The position numbers and the translations under genes are program-made. Of a stretch of 64,000 bases of DNA, positions 46,424 to 58,500 are shown in pieces. The notes under the pieces were generated by a model that saw only the letters and a program-made list of their open reading frames with translations, had not been told where the DNA came from and searched no databases. The DNA comes from Coptis chinensis (taxonomy: Eukaryota; Streptophyta; Magnoliopsida; Ranunculales; Ranunculaceae), in the NCBI GenBank assembly GCA_015680905.1, contig CM027378.1:81559501-81623500 (forward strand), written 5' to 3'. The stretch's first letter is position 1. Each line of letters opens with the position of its first letter.

Positions 46424-46977
46424 ATGGGGAGGGAGGTAATGGAATGTACAAAGATTCAAGCGGAAATAACACTCCGACCATTTGAGCTTTCGGACGTTGA
46501 TGACTTCATGGATTGGGCTAGAAACAATGAGGTCACAAAATATTGTAGATGGAACACTTACACCTCTAAGGAAGAAGCAGTGAACTTCTTGAAGGAGGTC
46601 ATTAGTTTATACCCTTGGTATAGAGCAATTTGTGTTGATAACCGGTCTATTGGGTCTATCTTCGTCATGCCAGGTATGGATAAAGATCAACGGAGAGGAG
46701 AGATTGGTTATGTATTGAGTTCTAAATACTGGGGGTCTAGGCATTGCAACAGGCTACCAAGATGGTTATGTCTTGTGTATTGAAAGACATGCCATATCTG
46801 GATAGGATTGAAGGGTTGGTTTTTGCAGAAAATAAGGCATCACAAAGGGTGTTAGAGAAGGCTGGATTCCTTAGGGAAGGGCTATTGAGGAAGTATTTCT
46901 TTGTCAAGGGAAAGAGCAGAGATATTGTTGTGTTTAGTATAGTTGTATCTACTTGTCCCATAGAAATGGAGAATTAG
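46424..46977 (+). pseudogene. GNAT-family N-acetyltransferase, frameshifted
   Basis: This is a single-exon gene for a small RimJ/RimL-type GCN5-related acetyltransferase, which would transfer acetyl from acetyl-CoA to an amine. The start MGREVMECTKIQAEITLRPF leads into DVDDFMDWARNNEVTKYCRW, CVDNRSIGSIFV and RRGEIGYVLSSKYWG. The next part of the fold (GIATQATKMV, FAENKASQRVLEKAGF, REGLLRKYF) is in another frame. The break lies at 46728-46750, where one extra G in GGGG and loss of two bases before GGCTACC would explain the shift. It removes the acetyl-CoA pyrophosphate loop from the reading frame. A TATATAAAG box lies about 90 bp upstream. It is either a recent pseudogene or contains sequence errors; with two local corrections the protein would be of normal length, about 180 residues. 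Confidence 0.85.
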
Positions 46978-48811
46978 TGAATGGATCGGATAAACCTGTA
47001 ACTCTGTAATAATACTCAGTGTTCTATTGTTAACTTTTTGAACAAAACCCGATTTTTACTTATAACTTGTGAATACTCTTGATTTACAAACAGAAAGATT
47101 AAGAGTGCTCTTTGATATTAAGCACTTGTAAGCATCGCTATTCAGTATACTACTACGCTCCACATGGTGATACAAAATTCTGCAATAAATTAAATGATGA
47201 TGGACCAAGTTAAGCCATACCGATATACTGACGCAAATTGTTGCTATTTTGCTTTCCTGCCTGACGTTGAGGAACGACAAAGGCTGGATCCGAAGAAACA
47301 GTGTCCCCACGGTCTATTACCTGATCACAAAAGTCTGGAGATACATCAATTCCAAAGAGAAAAGTGACTAGTAACTACTAGATTGTAAGAATTGCTTCAT
47401 TTAGTTGAAATAATGGGACATGCTCTTATGGTTTAAAATGTGTAAATTTGGCCAAAAATAAAACATTAACCACAGTATTAGGAAAGAGTACACCATGATT
47501 ATTGATGTGGGGCCGAATCTACAATGAGTATTAGGAAAGAGTAGACCTTGTTAGTTCAAAGTGAAGAAATAAGTCATCTCGGTCATTTGTAGGGTCTCAC
47601 ACGAAAAATATATGCGAAGCATGCCTACGGAAATGAATTACTATGTGAGCAAAGATAAATGCTTTGTAAGCATTTTCAGTGAAGATAAAAATAAAGAAAT
47701 CCATAGGCATTTAGTTTCACCCTTCCTCAAAGAGTTTAAATAGAGCTTATAGGACCTCCTCTGCAAGAGAAGGACCTCCAAAAATTGGCATATGCTGGTT
47801 TGTGCAGCGAACACACGGTATTCTTTAGTAAAAGGCGAAAAGAATAGTTAAGCTCGTTCATCATCAATTCTTCTAAATTGTGTGATTTTTAACTTCATTT
47901 TTTCCCTCTTTTTAACCTACTTTTTTTTCAATATAGACTATGGGCTTTGTCAATATGGGACTAAACGCCGCGTCTGAAACAGTCTCACTGGTTTTCACTC
48001 GCACTTGTTCCTATTTTGTAAGAAATTAAGATTCAATTGCCAAAAGTATCAATGTATGTACTTGTACACTATTGAAATGCCAGAACTGTTGGGTACAATA
48101 TTATCAATTAATTTGGACTAAAACTTGTAGTAACCAAATGAACTCAAAACTCTCATTTAACTGAAATGTGCCGGACCTTCACTGAATTTTTTTGTTTTGA
48201 CTTGTGAGTATAAGCAACAGTCTAAAAGACTAAGACAACAAAACTTAGTGTATTCATTATCTCCATGTCGAAATTGCAAGAAACATGTCTTCATGAGTAG
48301 TAGTATATCATCTTAAGAGTTGAGAGGTAGTTAAGAAAGGGTACAGTTGCATCTTGTATATTTGTACTGTACCTGAAAGTTGAAACTTTCTCGTTACACA
48401 ACTAGGGCTTGTCATCAACTTGTACTCGGCTCAACTCAAACTCGTACGTTTAATAATATAAGTCAAGTTTGAGAATATTTTAAAACTCGAGAAGCTCGCG
48501 AGCTAAGGTGGACCACTTTTATTTTCCTTTTCTTTCCATAGTGTTTCCATCATAACAAACACACCCATAGTTTCGTTGTCTCTAATTTGTGGTCGAACTT
48601 GAACCTATACATAACACAAGTCGAATCAAACTCTAGAACCTATTATGGAATCCGGAGTTCAAATTTGTAGAAGAGCCCAAGGTAGGTCACGGTGTGTGAA
48701 GCCCATGGCTCAAGAAGGCCAGAGTTAAAGATCAGGTGCTCCCGAGTTAAACTTCTCTTAAACCCTAACATAAAACACAGAAAACAAAAACCCTAAAGAG
48801 AGAGAAAAAAA
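46978..48811. other. Intergenic region
   Basis: On the minus strand 47320-47220 reads VIDRGDTVSSDPAFVVPQRQ and might be an exon scrap of an unknown gene. At 48400-48510 a stretch with CTCGAGAAGCTCGCGAGC looks like a degraded DNA-transposon end. I see nothing else that I can name. Confidence 0.3.
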
Positions 48812-48945
48812 ATGGAGGAGGAAAGTATGATGATGGAAGAAGGAGAAAGCAATAAAGAAGTGGCACCAGCTCTAATTGCAATTCACCCCGTTGAGAAATC
48901 AGTTGTAGTAGCAATTGGTTCTGAACTTCGGGTCTTTGATTTACA
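48812..48945 (+). pseudogene. tRNA (guanine-N7) methyltransferase WD40 subunit (TRM82/WDR4-like), first exon only
   Basis: The ATG at 48812 opens a frame with an acidic N-terminus followed by APALIAIHPVEKSVVVAIGS and ELRVFDL. It is bounded by a GTAAGC donor. This is the usual first exon of the plant non-catalytic subunit of tRNA m7G46 methyltransferase, a WD40 protein. A plausible 5' UTR with AAACCCTAA-type motifs precedes it. I searched the following 15 kb for WD40 exons on the plus strand and found none, although the family needs several. Either the gene was cut off by later insertions and rearrangement, or this is a duplicated first exon. Confidence 0.65.
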
Positions 48946-49699
48946 GTAAGCTCTTTTTTGAAGTTAAATTGTCATTTTCCTTCTGTTTAATGATTGGATT
49001 GTAGCTTTAGTCACAAGGTATTAAGTATAAATTAAGAGCATGTCTTCAGTGCGCAGGTCGTATAGTGCGCAGGTAATATAGGCCTTTGGATCAGTACTTT
49101 TGCCATTAAATACACACGCACCCCTTGGTATGAGTGGCCGAGATGTAATGGCGCACCATACATCTCGCGCACCATAGATTTAGCCATAAATTAATAGCCT
49201 TTGGGCATTGTTAATGTTTCCTGACCATGCTTTGTCATTCCAAGTGAAGCCCGAGTTTCAAAATTACAAATCGCCCGTCACTCCAAGAGCCTTTTACCAA
49301 CTTGTTTCTAAGATGGAGAATTAACACTAGAAAGGACTAAAGATCCTGGAGTTCAAACCGACATCGGAGGGTTACGACTTTTGGCATGAATACTTATGGC
49401 TTATCGAGCTTCTATGAAAAGATGGCTCCCAGTAATGAGGCAAAAATATATCTGACTATGGGGGAACGAGGAACAGTGGACTGAAATTAATGGAGAGAGC
49501 AGAAAGGAAAGGGGGGAAAGTTCCTACAATCCAAAAGAGGAAGAACTCAGATGCTATACGGAGCTGACATTAACTCAAGAGTGTCTTATGATCGTGATGA
49601 ACAGCTGATATGGGATGCTGACCTGACCCCCTAACCCCACCACTACTAGTTATCCTCCATAACATAAAAGAGCTTCCCCTCTTCTTGGTAGGGGAATGG
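48946..49699. other. Non-coding region after the orphan TRM82-like exon
   Basis: It includes GC-richer segments with repeated CGCACCATA and GTGCGCAGGT motifs (49050-49190), which look like a decayed small repeat. There is no gene. Confidence 0.35.
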
Positions 49700-49800
49700 T
49701 GGGTAGCAAACTCTGGGTATCGTACCATTGTCATAGGGAAATAGCTACATAAGGAGTAGTTCAGGCCTAACCATTGAACTACAAGCAACATATGTCCCTC
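49700..49800 (-). mobile_element. Candidate tRNA-derived SINE head
   Basis: On the minus strand TAGTTCAATGG (49771-49781) fits the pol III A-box consensus TRGYNNARNNG. GGTACGATACC (49716-49726) is one base off the B-box. The 44-bp gap is in the normal range. The 3' end is not defined, and it could extend leftwards toward about 49560. Confidence 0.4.
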
Positions 49801-49917
49801 CATTCCCAACCAGAGAGCTCAAGTCTGATTAGCCTGCTTCACCATCCTTTTTCGGGTGGGCATTACCATATGGGTCTATGCTGGTAGTTCTTCACTAAAG
49901 ATTGTTGGGGGAGATGT

Positions 49918-50039
49918 AGTGATGAAGACCTGAAGACACGTCACTCTCAACTGGTACTCATTTAACAAGAACATACTTAGTGATGAAGACCTGAAGACAC
50001 GTCCCTCTCAACTGGTACTCATTTAACAAGAACATACTC
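49918..50039. repeat. 61-bp tandem duplication
   Basis: AGTGATGAAGACCTGAAGAC and the following bases up to AACATACT(T/C) occur twice in direct succession (49918-49978 and 49979-50039) with two differences. Confidence 0.9.
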
Positions 50040-50052
50040 ACAATTAGAACGA

Positions 50053-50333
50053 AAACCATTTTTTTTTTCTAAGTAAGCAAATATTGTATTGATCGATGAG
50101 AGTAAAAACAGAAGAGAGGAGAAGGTACATGTGTATCCTATAGTCCACTATAACAGTAGCACTACTAGGATGTTTAGACAAATCTAAAGTAAACTTGTTG
50201 TGGAACCTCCCATGTGGGGTAATCCATCGTGGTTTTACATAAAAAACTAGTTGATCATTTGTTTGTAAGTCTGCTGCATATTTGGCCACTTTGTCTGCGG
50301 AGAAGTTGCATTCCCTCAATGTAGGTGTTATTT
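50053..50333 (-). mobile_element. 5'-truncated LINE remnant
   Basis: On the minus strand the frame reads LRECNFSADKVAKYAADLQT, the C-terminal part of the RNase H-like (RVT_3) domain at the end of many plant LINEs. It is followed by a 3' UTR and a terminal A-run (T9-10 at 50059-50069 on the plus strand). All upstream LINE domains are missing. It directly abuts a truncated U2 copy. Confidence 0.6.
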
Positions 50334-50390
50334 TGCGTTGCACTACTGTTTGGGCTCGGTGAACCCTGACCAAATCAAGTTTAAAACATT
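50334..50390 (+). pseudogene. Truncated U2 snRNA gene, 3' end with 3' box
   Basis: TGCGTTGCACTACTGTTTGG and CCAAATCAAGTTTAAA align with positions 45358-45412 of the intact U2 locus. They cover stem-loop IV and the 3' box. The 5' three-quarters and the promoter are missing. Because the match runs past the RNA end into flanking DNA, this copy came from DNA duplication and not from reverse transcription of U2 RNA. Confidence 0.75.
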
Positions 50391-52503
50391 GTAGTTAACA
50401 TGTATAACCAACCCATTACAGCGTCTTCTATAAAGGTGAGTTGTTTTTAGGTTTTTGTGGCACAGAGAAAACTAGGGCTTTAACTGTCTCCTCCCCAATA
50501 CATTGACTACAGGGATATTTTTCTAAGCCCCTAAAAACAGTTACATGAAGGTCAAATCTAAACTACAGGGATTCCAGTGAATGACCTTCTCTAGAATGAA
50601 ATGAATTGATAACTACCGATCAAGTTTTCAACTCTTTTTGAGGCATTTCTAGGTAGATCCATTTGAACGAACCAAGTGTGCCAATTGTGAGTTTGAGTCA
50701 AATTTCCTGAAGACCCCAGAGCAGTTCTGCGTACAAAATTGCAGCACATAATATGGCTTACAGCCTTGCACTATGCGTGCAGCAATGAATGATGTCCCTC
50801 ATCTCAGCCAGAAAAAAGCATGCAGTCAACAATATGAATGTACTGGCTTGTCCATTATCCTCTCTACAGTTTTACCTTCCAAAATTCCTACCTGCTACCC
50901 AGAAAGTCGCCTTGCAGTGGGATGGGCCGTTTTTAAAAAAAAATGGAAAAAACAAAGTGTGTTCCATTCATTCACCGAGCAAAGTAACTTGCACTGCGAG
51001 TATGGGAGTGCTCTAAAATGTAGAGTAATCCCACATATTCAAGCAAAATTGGAACTGCAAGGTGTTCAAAACCAACCAAAAATGCAATTGTATTGTTGAT
51101 GAACTTCCAAAGGTTTGAAGTTTGAACTTCTTGTTTCAAACAGGCATTCAAACTAGATTACAACGGTGTGTATAAGCTTAGAAACTGAACTAGCCTCTTA
51201 TATATAACACCTTTGAAAAGTACAAAAAACTGTTGAAAGGGAGTGATCTAAAGTACACAGTGTAAGTTTCATTTTAGTTTTGGTCAAAGTCAGCTAATTT
51301 TTATCAAGTTTCACAAACCAGGGGGGAGGCCTCATTTTATTTACTTGGCTTGCATTATTACTTATTAGTGCTAACTCAGGATCAGCTCTGGAGTTACTTC
51401 TACATTCACACATGCATACACTAGTATCTCGGTTAGATAAGAGATCTGGGCAAAGTTAGGGTCTTGAATCAGGTTCCCCATGGTAAACGGCTAGTACGTA
51501 TCTAATGTTTTATAGGGTGCAGTTGTGCACGTCTTCAGCAGACAACATGCCAATCGTGGTTTTAGTTCCACATCGAATAAGCATACATGTCATATGAGAC
51601 GATTGTAGAAAATCAAACTAAAGAATACATTCAAGCATACTTACCTGGACGGGGTCGATGGGCGATCAAGAAGGTCCATGGCCTCCATTGCACTTAGGAG
51701 GGGTGCTCGCCTAAGATATCTCCAAGTGGGATAGTCTACGTCATAATTTGTTGTAGAGGGGAACGCGCGCGGCCTCTGCCTTGAATTGTAAAAGAACTGA
51801 ATCCGCTCTTTGATTATGAGCATTATAGGATTTCTGATTGAGAAGTTTCCATCTAAAAATGGTAATCTGTATATCATCATTCTTTGTGAACCTAAACTCT
51901 CTGAATCATGGTAACTAAATTCTTTGTTTATGCTGGCCTTAATATCAGATTTTAAGTCAGTTTTGAAGGGAAAATCTTTCTAAAGCTTAATCCGCGGACT
52001 CAGTACCAACTACCAATCCTGGAAACCGAAAAATATTAGTTGGCGTATTTTCTATCTGTGCATATATTATGACTGCAATGTAAGTGATTATTTGTTTTTT
52101 CTCATTTGTTATTCTTAATGGGAATTGTGTTAAAAATAAACGCGCATGCACATCTCTGATTCCATGGTGATTGGTTCTGTATGCGTTGTGTTCAACTGAA
52201 ATATTTGCAAGTTCTCAACCTAGACGTAGAATATTTAAGTTCTATTTGGACCACCAAAAGAAAAAAAAAAGACAATAAAACTATAGGCAGGGATAACCTG
52301 AGAAACCAGAGGACCTAGGACCAAGTCCATTTGAGGTTATAGAACCTGATTCTATTTTTATCAAAACTTTCAACTTTTATAGACTTCACTACCTAAAAAT
52401 AATATTTGTCCAAGAAATTGCTGCCTAGAAATAGGCGTAGTTTCCCGTATTAATATACCACCACTACAATCTCTACCTTGTTGAAAAGTGAATATTTTCA
52501 GAG
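50391..52503. other. Intergenic region
   Basis: No gene is recognised. A minus-strand frame at 51641-51880 ([20 protein letters not shown]) looks protein-like but unfamiliar, perhaps a transposon scrap. The last 60 bp before 52504 are the probable promoter and 5' UTR of the Ole e 6-like gene. Confidence 0.35.
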
Positions 52504-53379
52504 ATGGCCAAGAAGACTCTTGCTTTGTTTGTGATTTGCATTGTTGTCCTTGCTGCTATGGTGCATTTGGGTGAGGTAAACGCCAGTGAGGAAAGGTACA
52601 AGACATGTTACAATTCTTGCTATGGTGAATGCAAAACAAGTGGAAAGGGTCATACTGCTTGTGAAATCAAGTGTGATGAAGAGTGCGATGCCAAGGACAC
52701 TCAAGGTAAGCATCACTTATGATCAGGATTCATTTTCCAAATCATAATTCAAGTGTCAGATATCATTTTTTATGCAAAGAAATTGGTGTTGTTGATATTT
52801 ACACAATTTTCACGTTATCATCGATTCATGGTTTGAAGACAAAAAAAAAACAATCGGAAAAATCCATCCCATGAGGAATAGTAATTAGTTTTGGTCATTG
52901 AGTATTGGGTTCGTCCGAGGATGCCAAATAGCCCAAGGTACATTGCACATTGCAGTGACAATTTACTGGTTCCGCCACCTATTTAATTGTGCGTATTCCC
53001 AAAAAAGTGACCAGAAACAGCCTTATTAATAAACTTCAAAGGAGAAAAAAACCCACGTCCCGTCCCAACAAGAGAGTTTCCTACATTTGGTTCCCTTCGC
53101 CCAGCGTCAGGGTGCATATTCTGGCTTTTGCAGCATCCTTGCCTGCCATTGTATTATAACACCATGAGATTCTGAAGGCAGCCACGATGTTTGCTACGGA
53201 CCAGAACTTAAAATATTTTGATTGGAGATCCATTGATCTCCTCTCTATGTAGATTAGTAGATATAGTAATTGCATGTTTTAACTTAATTTATACATTATT
53301 CGATTTCCATTTTTCCCGTGTCTAACTTGAGAAAATCTTTGATATGCCTGCAGCCCAACTAGACGAATTGACGGGTTAG
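52504..53379 (+). CDS. Ole e 6-like cysteine-rich secreted peptide
   Basis: This is a small secreted peptide resembling the pollen protein Ole e 6; its molecular role is unknown. Exon 1 (52504-52705) encodes a signal peptide (MAKKTLALFVICIVVLAAMV, likely cut after VNA). A mature domain follows with two CxxxCxxxC motifs, CYNSCYGEC and CEIKCDEEC, the family pattern for three disulfides. The GTAAGC donor at 52706 joins in frame to a tiny exon 2 (53354-53379) after a CCTGCAG acceptor. This adds AQLDELTG and a stop, for 75 residues in all. Without splicing, the frame ends at 52722. The short second exon is my inference from splice sites and typical family length. The gene seems intact. Homologues are widespread in eudicots, so the name does not imply an olive relative. 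Confidence 0.82.
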
Positions 53380-54022
53380 CAGCCTATGTCCACCTGGCAG
53401 TATCATGGGAATCAATCTATCCATATTTGTGACAGATGTAATGGAGATTTAACGATGTAATATTTTCATTCTTTTTAAAATAATTGAAACGAGATTCCAC
53501 AAAGTTTTTATCCCTTCAAATAAATTTCCCTTTGTTTGGTTTTTCTTTCTGGTATATTGTTTATTTTATTTTATTTTATCTAGCGTCACAATGGATATAG
53601 AAGTGCCTTGGCTCATTTCAAATTTCTACTGTTAGTTGCACAGCCATGAGCCCAGAAAATGTTGCCAAACTATTGAGTCATTTGGGTCCGGTGAGGCTTA
53701 CACTTGGCCCACATTACCAAATATCTCTATGCCTAATTTATCAAAAGTTCAATATTAACATAAAAATTAGTGAACACGAAATCAAGAATACTAAACTTGA
53801 CTGGAAAATCCAGAGAAAAATTTATGATATTGAATAGATATCAAAATAGGCTTTCATTCGCCAGCCATGGATGCACAACAAATAAGCAAAACAAAAATCA
53901 TAGCTTAATGACAAGTAAAATGTAAATAGCACTTAGCACCACAAAATTTCTGAATCACAGGCAAATCTCCTGTAGCATCCCAATCCAGTCAACCTTCTGC
54001 TCAGATACACTTGTCAGAAGTT
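53380..54022. other. Intergenic, between convergent Ole e 6-like and L24-like genes
   Basis: It contains the 3' UTRs of both genes. No further gene is seen. Confidence 0.45.
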
Positions 54023-54662
54023 CTATAAGTTTGGCATGCCCCTTCCAGTTTTAGAATCGTAAGTCTTTTCCAAGACAAACTCCATTGGCGTATTTTTGGG
54101 ACCAACTGCAAATTAACAAAAAAGAAGGCCATTAAAACAAGTTTCGACATGCTAGATCTCTACTAAGGAAGGTTCACGTTTCATTAGTTTATGTGAGATT
54201 TTTCAGAAACATCACCCTCAATAGCCACTTATTCTTTTTTTTCTTCTAGCGGAAGATAAAAAGCATCAAATAATTGAATTAAGGAAAGAAGCATTTGTTG
54301 ATAACTCATGAAAGCTTTACTTTAATTACACACGAGAACAACATGAAAAGTGATGATCAACGTAATAAGTACCTATAGTAGGTCTAGGTGTGGTCCTTAT
54401 TTTTAAAATCTCGGGACGAGGAATAATGGATCGTGATGTTCCTTCCCCTCTAGAAACTCTTACTTTGGTACTGTCTTCCAAATATTTGACTCCAGTCTTA
54501 CAGGGCTTCCTGTACAATTAAAAATAAGGACACCAATGAATATGGGAACAAGAGGCAATGCAAATTATATATCCTCTCTACTCTATTGTTTTTTGATAAT
54601 CATATATCTTCTCTATTCAGAATCTCAAATAAAAGGTATAACATCAAATACATACCCTGTAA

Positions 54663-55341
54663 TGTTGGAGTTATCCCTCACATGAGGAGAAAACAGAAAG
54701 CCGAGAGAGAAAACGGCTAATTCGGGCGTTGGAAATGTCGAGGCCTTGGCCAGCGCTCGGATGAAGCGCGACTCGGCGCTTCGAGTTCCAATAGAATAGG
54801 GCGACCAGCATTCATAGAGAGGCGACCAGCGCTTCGATCTCGATACATTGGCCTTCAAAAGAAAGAAGCCTTCAGCTTCAGTCTAATTCGTGGGCCTTTG
54901 CTTCAAGATACCCTTGAATTTGGTTTTTGGAGATAAAACCAAAAATCAAGGTTTTGGAAAGCTAACCTAACAAGTCAGAAGGATTGGAATCCAGACTAAA
55001 AACAAAGAGAGAGAACCTTTACAGAGAGACAACCCTGTAAAGAGATAAGAGTGATCTAGTAAGGTGAGAGACTGAAAGGAGAGATTGTAATCTTCCTTCC
55101 CATTTTATTAAGAACTGGCTCTTGTGGAAGTAGGCATCATTGGCCGAACCACGGTAAATCTTTGTGTTGTGGTTTGCTTTTACTGCTTTACATTATTATC
55201 TGTTGTTAATAGTTGTTTAGCGAGTTGGGCATGTTAGTATAGGTAGTTTGTGATATTTGAGATTTATCTGGAGTTGAAGTGTGTTCATACAAGTTATCTG
55301 TGTAGTGGGGGAACCGATTGGTATTGGTATAATCCCCAACA
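54663..55341 (+). repeat. 5' LTR of the Tnt1-like element
   Basis: 679 bp, beginning TGTTGGAGTTATCCCTCACA and ending ATCCCCAACA. Two base pairs separate it from the primer-binding site. Confidence 0.9.
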
Positions 55342-55549
55342 AGTGGTATCAGAGCCTTGGTTAGAATAGCCTAGGGTGTTATCCGAATCTTGGTCGGCGT
55401 GTTTGACGTAAATTCACGAGAGAAGATTTGAGGTTAAATAACTTGTAGAGATGGACCATTCCGTGAACACTTTCGTATGATGAGTCCGAATAGGAAGAAC
55501 TACACCATCCGGAAAGCCAAGATGGAAGACTTGCTATCTTTGCAAGGAC

Positions 55550-58500
55550 TTGGCACTTCCCATTGAGAATGAGGGAGTAAAACCGAGAAAAGGCCCGATG
55601 AAATTTGAGTGGAAAAAGCTTGACAGAAAAGCGATTGGATACATTCGACAGTGGATTGACGACAGTGTCTTTCACCATGTGTCCCAAGAGACTACAGCCT
55701 TCAGTCTATGGAAGAAACTCGAAGACCTTTATGAAAGGAAGTCGGGTGGAAACAAAGTACTAGTTGTTAAGAAGTTTGCAGACACGAAGTATCAAGAAGG
55801 TTCTTCAATGTCTGAGTATCTTAATGAAGTACAGAATATCATCAATCAGATGCATTTGATGAAGATCAATTTGGGAGACGAAGTTGAGGCTTTGTTTCTA
55901 TTAGGCTCTCTACCCGAAAGTTGGGAGACATTAGCGGTTTCTACATGGAGCGACCAAGGATGGAATTGTTACCATGGAGATGGCTACCACGCGTCTTTGT
56001 TGAATGAAGAGACTAGAAGGAGTGCAAGAAGCGCTCCTCTCACTCGAGGTCCTTTTCACGAGAGAAAACGGGGAGAAGTCAAAACAGAAAACCATCCCGT
56101 TCTAGAGGTGATGGCGAAGTAAATCTAGGGGTGAAGCTAGAACTCCTAAGGCGCAGGGCAATATTACTATTGTGCCACCAAAGGCCACTTCGGATATGAG
56201 TCTGAGAACAATCAAGAGGGATGAGAAGAATAAGCGTGTACATGAAGACATGGTGCGAGGAACGAAAACACAGGCGAGATACTACCGCACTAGTCGGCGA
56301 CCTAGTGGGAATTGTGTCGGTTGTGTGTGTCTTTCTTAGTACCTCATGTCGATACTGAGTGGGTGATAGATACATGAGCATCCTATCCGTCACACCGCTG
56401 CAGGGATTCTTCACTACCTACAGGTGGTGAATATGGTGAAGTGAGGATGGAGTAAATGATGGCGTCTCGAAGATTATAGGCATTGGAGATGTTCATATAG
56501 AAACCAATGTCGGCTACACCTTGACACTCAAGGATGTAAGACATGTCCCCGACATACGGTTAAGCCTAATTTAAATTTTGGGAAATTAGATGACGATGGC
56601 TTTGTAAACTCGTTTAGTAACGGGGTATGGAAACCGAAAGCGAGGTTCCATTGTAGCAGCCAGAAAAAGAAAAAACTTGCTCTCTTTACAAAACACGAGG
56701 CTAGTTTGTGTAAAGCGGCGAATCTGTGAAGAAAGAAGCTTCATCTGAACTGTGGCACAAGAGACTGTGTCACATGGGCATAAAAGGGATGGAAGTTCTT
56801 GCTAAGCAAAAGGCCTTGCCAGACATTAAAGGTACACATTTAAATACATGTACTCACTGTTTGGTAGGAAAGCAACACAGGGTGTCTTTCCAAAGATTCC
56901 CGTCTCACAGAAAGGACACTGTCCTTGAGCTAGTGCACACAGACTTATGTGGTCCTATGAGAGTGAAGTCCCACCAGGGAGCTTTGTACTTCTTGACATT
57001 CATTGATGATCGTCAAAGAAAGATATGGGCCTATAGTCCGAAGACCAAGGATGAAGTACTTGGCGTGTTTGAAAATTCCACAAAGATGGTGGAAAGAGAG
57101 ACCGTAAGTTGTTGAAGTGTATTCGCCGGATAATGGGGGTGAGTACATTGGGCCATTTGAAGAGTATTGCCGAGTCATGGGATTCGTCATGAGCGCACCG
57201 TTCCCAAGACACCGCAACGAGAATGGAATAGCGAGAGAATGAACCGCACTACCATTGTAGAGGGATGAGATGCATGCTATCTCACTCTAAGCTACCTAGA
57301 AAGCTCTTGGGTAGAAGCAATGCGTACATACATGTGCATGTGATCAACTGTCATTTGGCAAAGCCTCAATAGTGATTATCCGCAGAGAGTATGGTCGGCG
57401 AGATGTTGATACTTGAGGGTATTTGGGTGCGGGGCATTTGTGCATATTCGAAGGATGAGAGATCCAAGCTTGATGACAAAGCCAAAGCGGTGCATTTTTC
57501 CACGGGTTATGGAGATGAAAAGTTTGGTTACAAACTCTATGATCCGATTAACAAGAAGGTAATCCGAAGTCGAGATGTTGTGTTCTTAGAAGACCAAACC
57601 ATAGCAGACTTTGAGGAGGGTGAGAAGTTACAGGCTTTCACCAATGATCTTGTTGATTCAGAACCAGAAGTTCCTACTGTGGAACGTGCAGAAGGCATTG
57701 AGAATGCAGAGAACCATGAGTTTGGAGCTCATTATGAGAATCCTATTGCTCATGATGGGATAGAACCTATTGGTATAGAAGATGCAGATGAGATGCATGA
57801 ACCACCACCAGAGCAAGCAGAAGTGCAACCTCCTGAGGCACCAGCAGATGGGGCAAGGAGGTCTGACAGAGGGAGAATAGCTTCAACCAGGTATCCACCA
57901 CATACGTACGTGCTACTATCGGATGGTGGAGAACCTATGTACTATCAAGAGGCACTTGAAGGTACAGACAAAGAAAAGTGGTTGAAGGCCATGCATGACG
58001 AGATGGATTCTTTGCATAAGAATCACACTTATGAGTTAGTTGAGAAACCCACGGGAGAAAAAAGTTCTCAAGAATAAGTGGATATACAAAGTCAAGCATG
58101 AGGAGAACAATCCTCACCCAAGGCACAAAGCTTCGCCTTGTTGTGAAGGGATTCGGTCAAAGGAAAGGGATTGACTTTGATGAGATCTTCTCTCCTCAGT
58201 AGTGAAGATGACTTCTATCCGGTGGTATTGGGTATGGCCGCAAGTATGAACCTAGAGGTTGAGCAGCCTAGATGTTAAGACAACTTTTCTTCATGGAGAC
58301 CTTGAAGAAGATGTCTACATGGACCAACCGAGGGGTTTGAGGTCAAAGGCAAGGAGCACCTAGTATGCAAGTGATAAAGAGCTTGTATGGGTTGAAAAGC
58401 AAGCACCGAGACGATTGGTACATAAAGTTTGACTCCTTTATGGCGAAGCAAGGATACAAGAAGTCTGCTTCCGATCATTGTGCGCTTGTTCAGAGATTTC

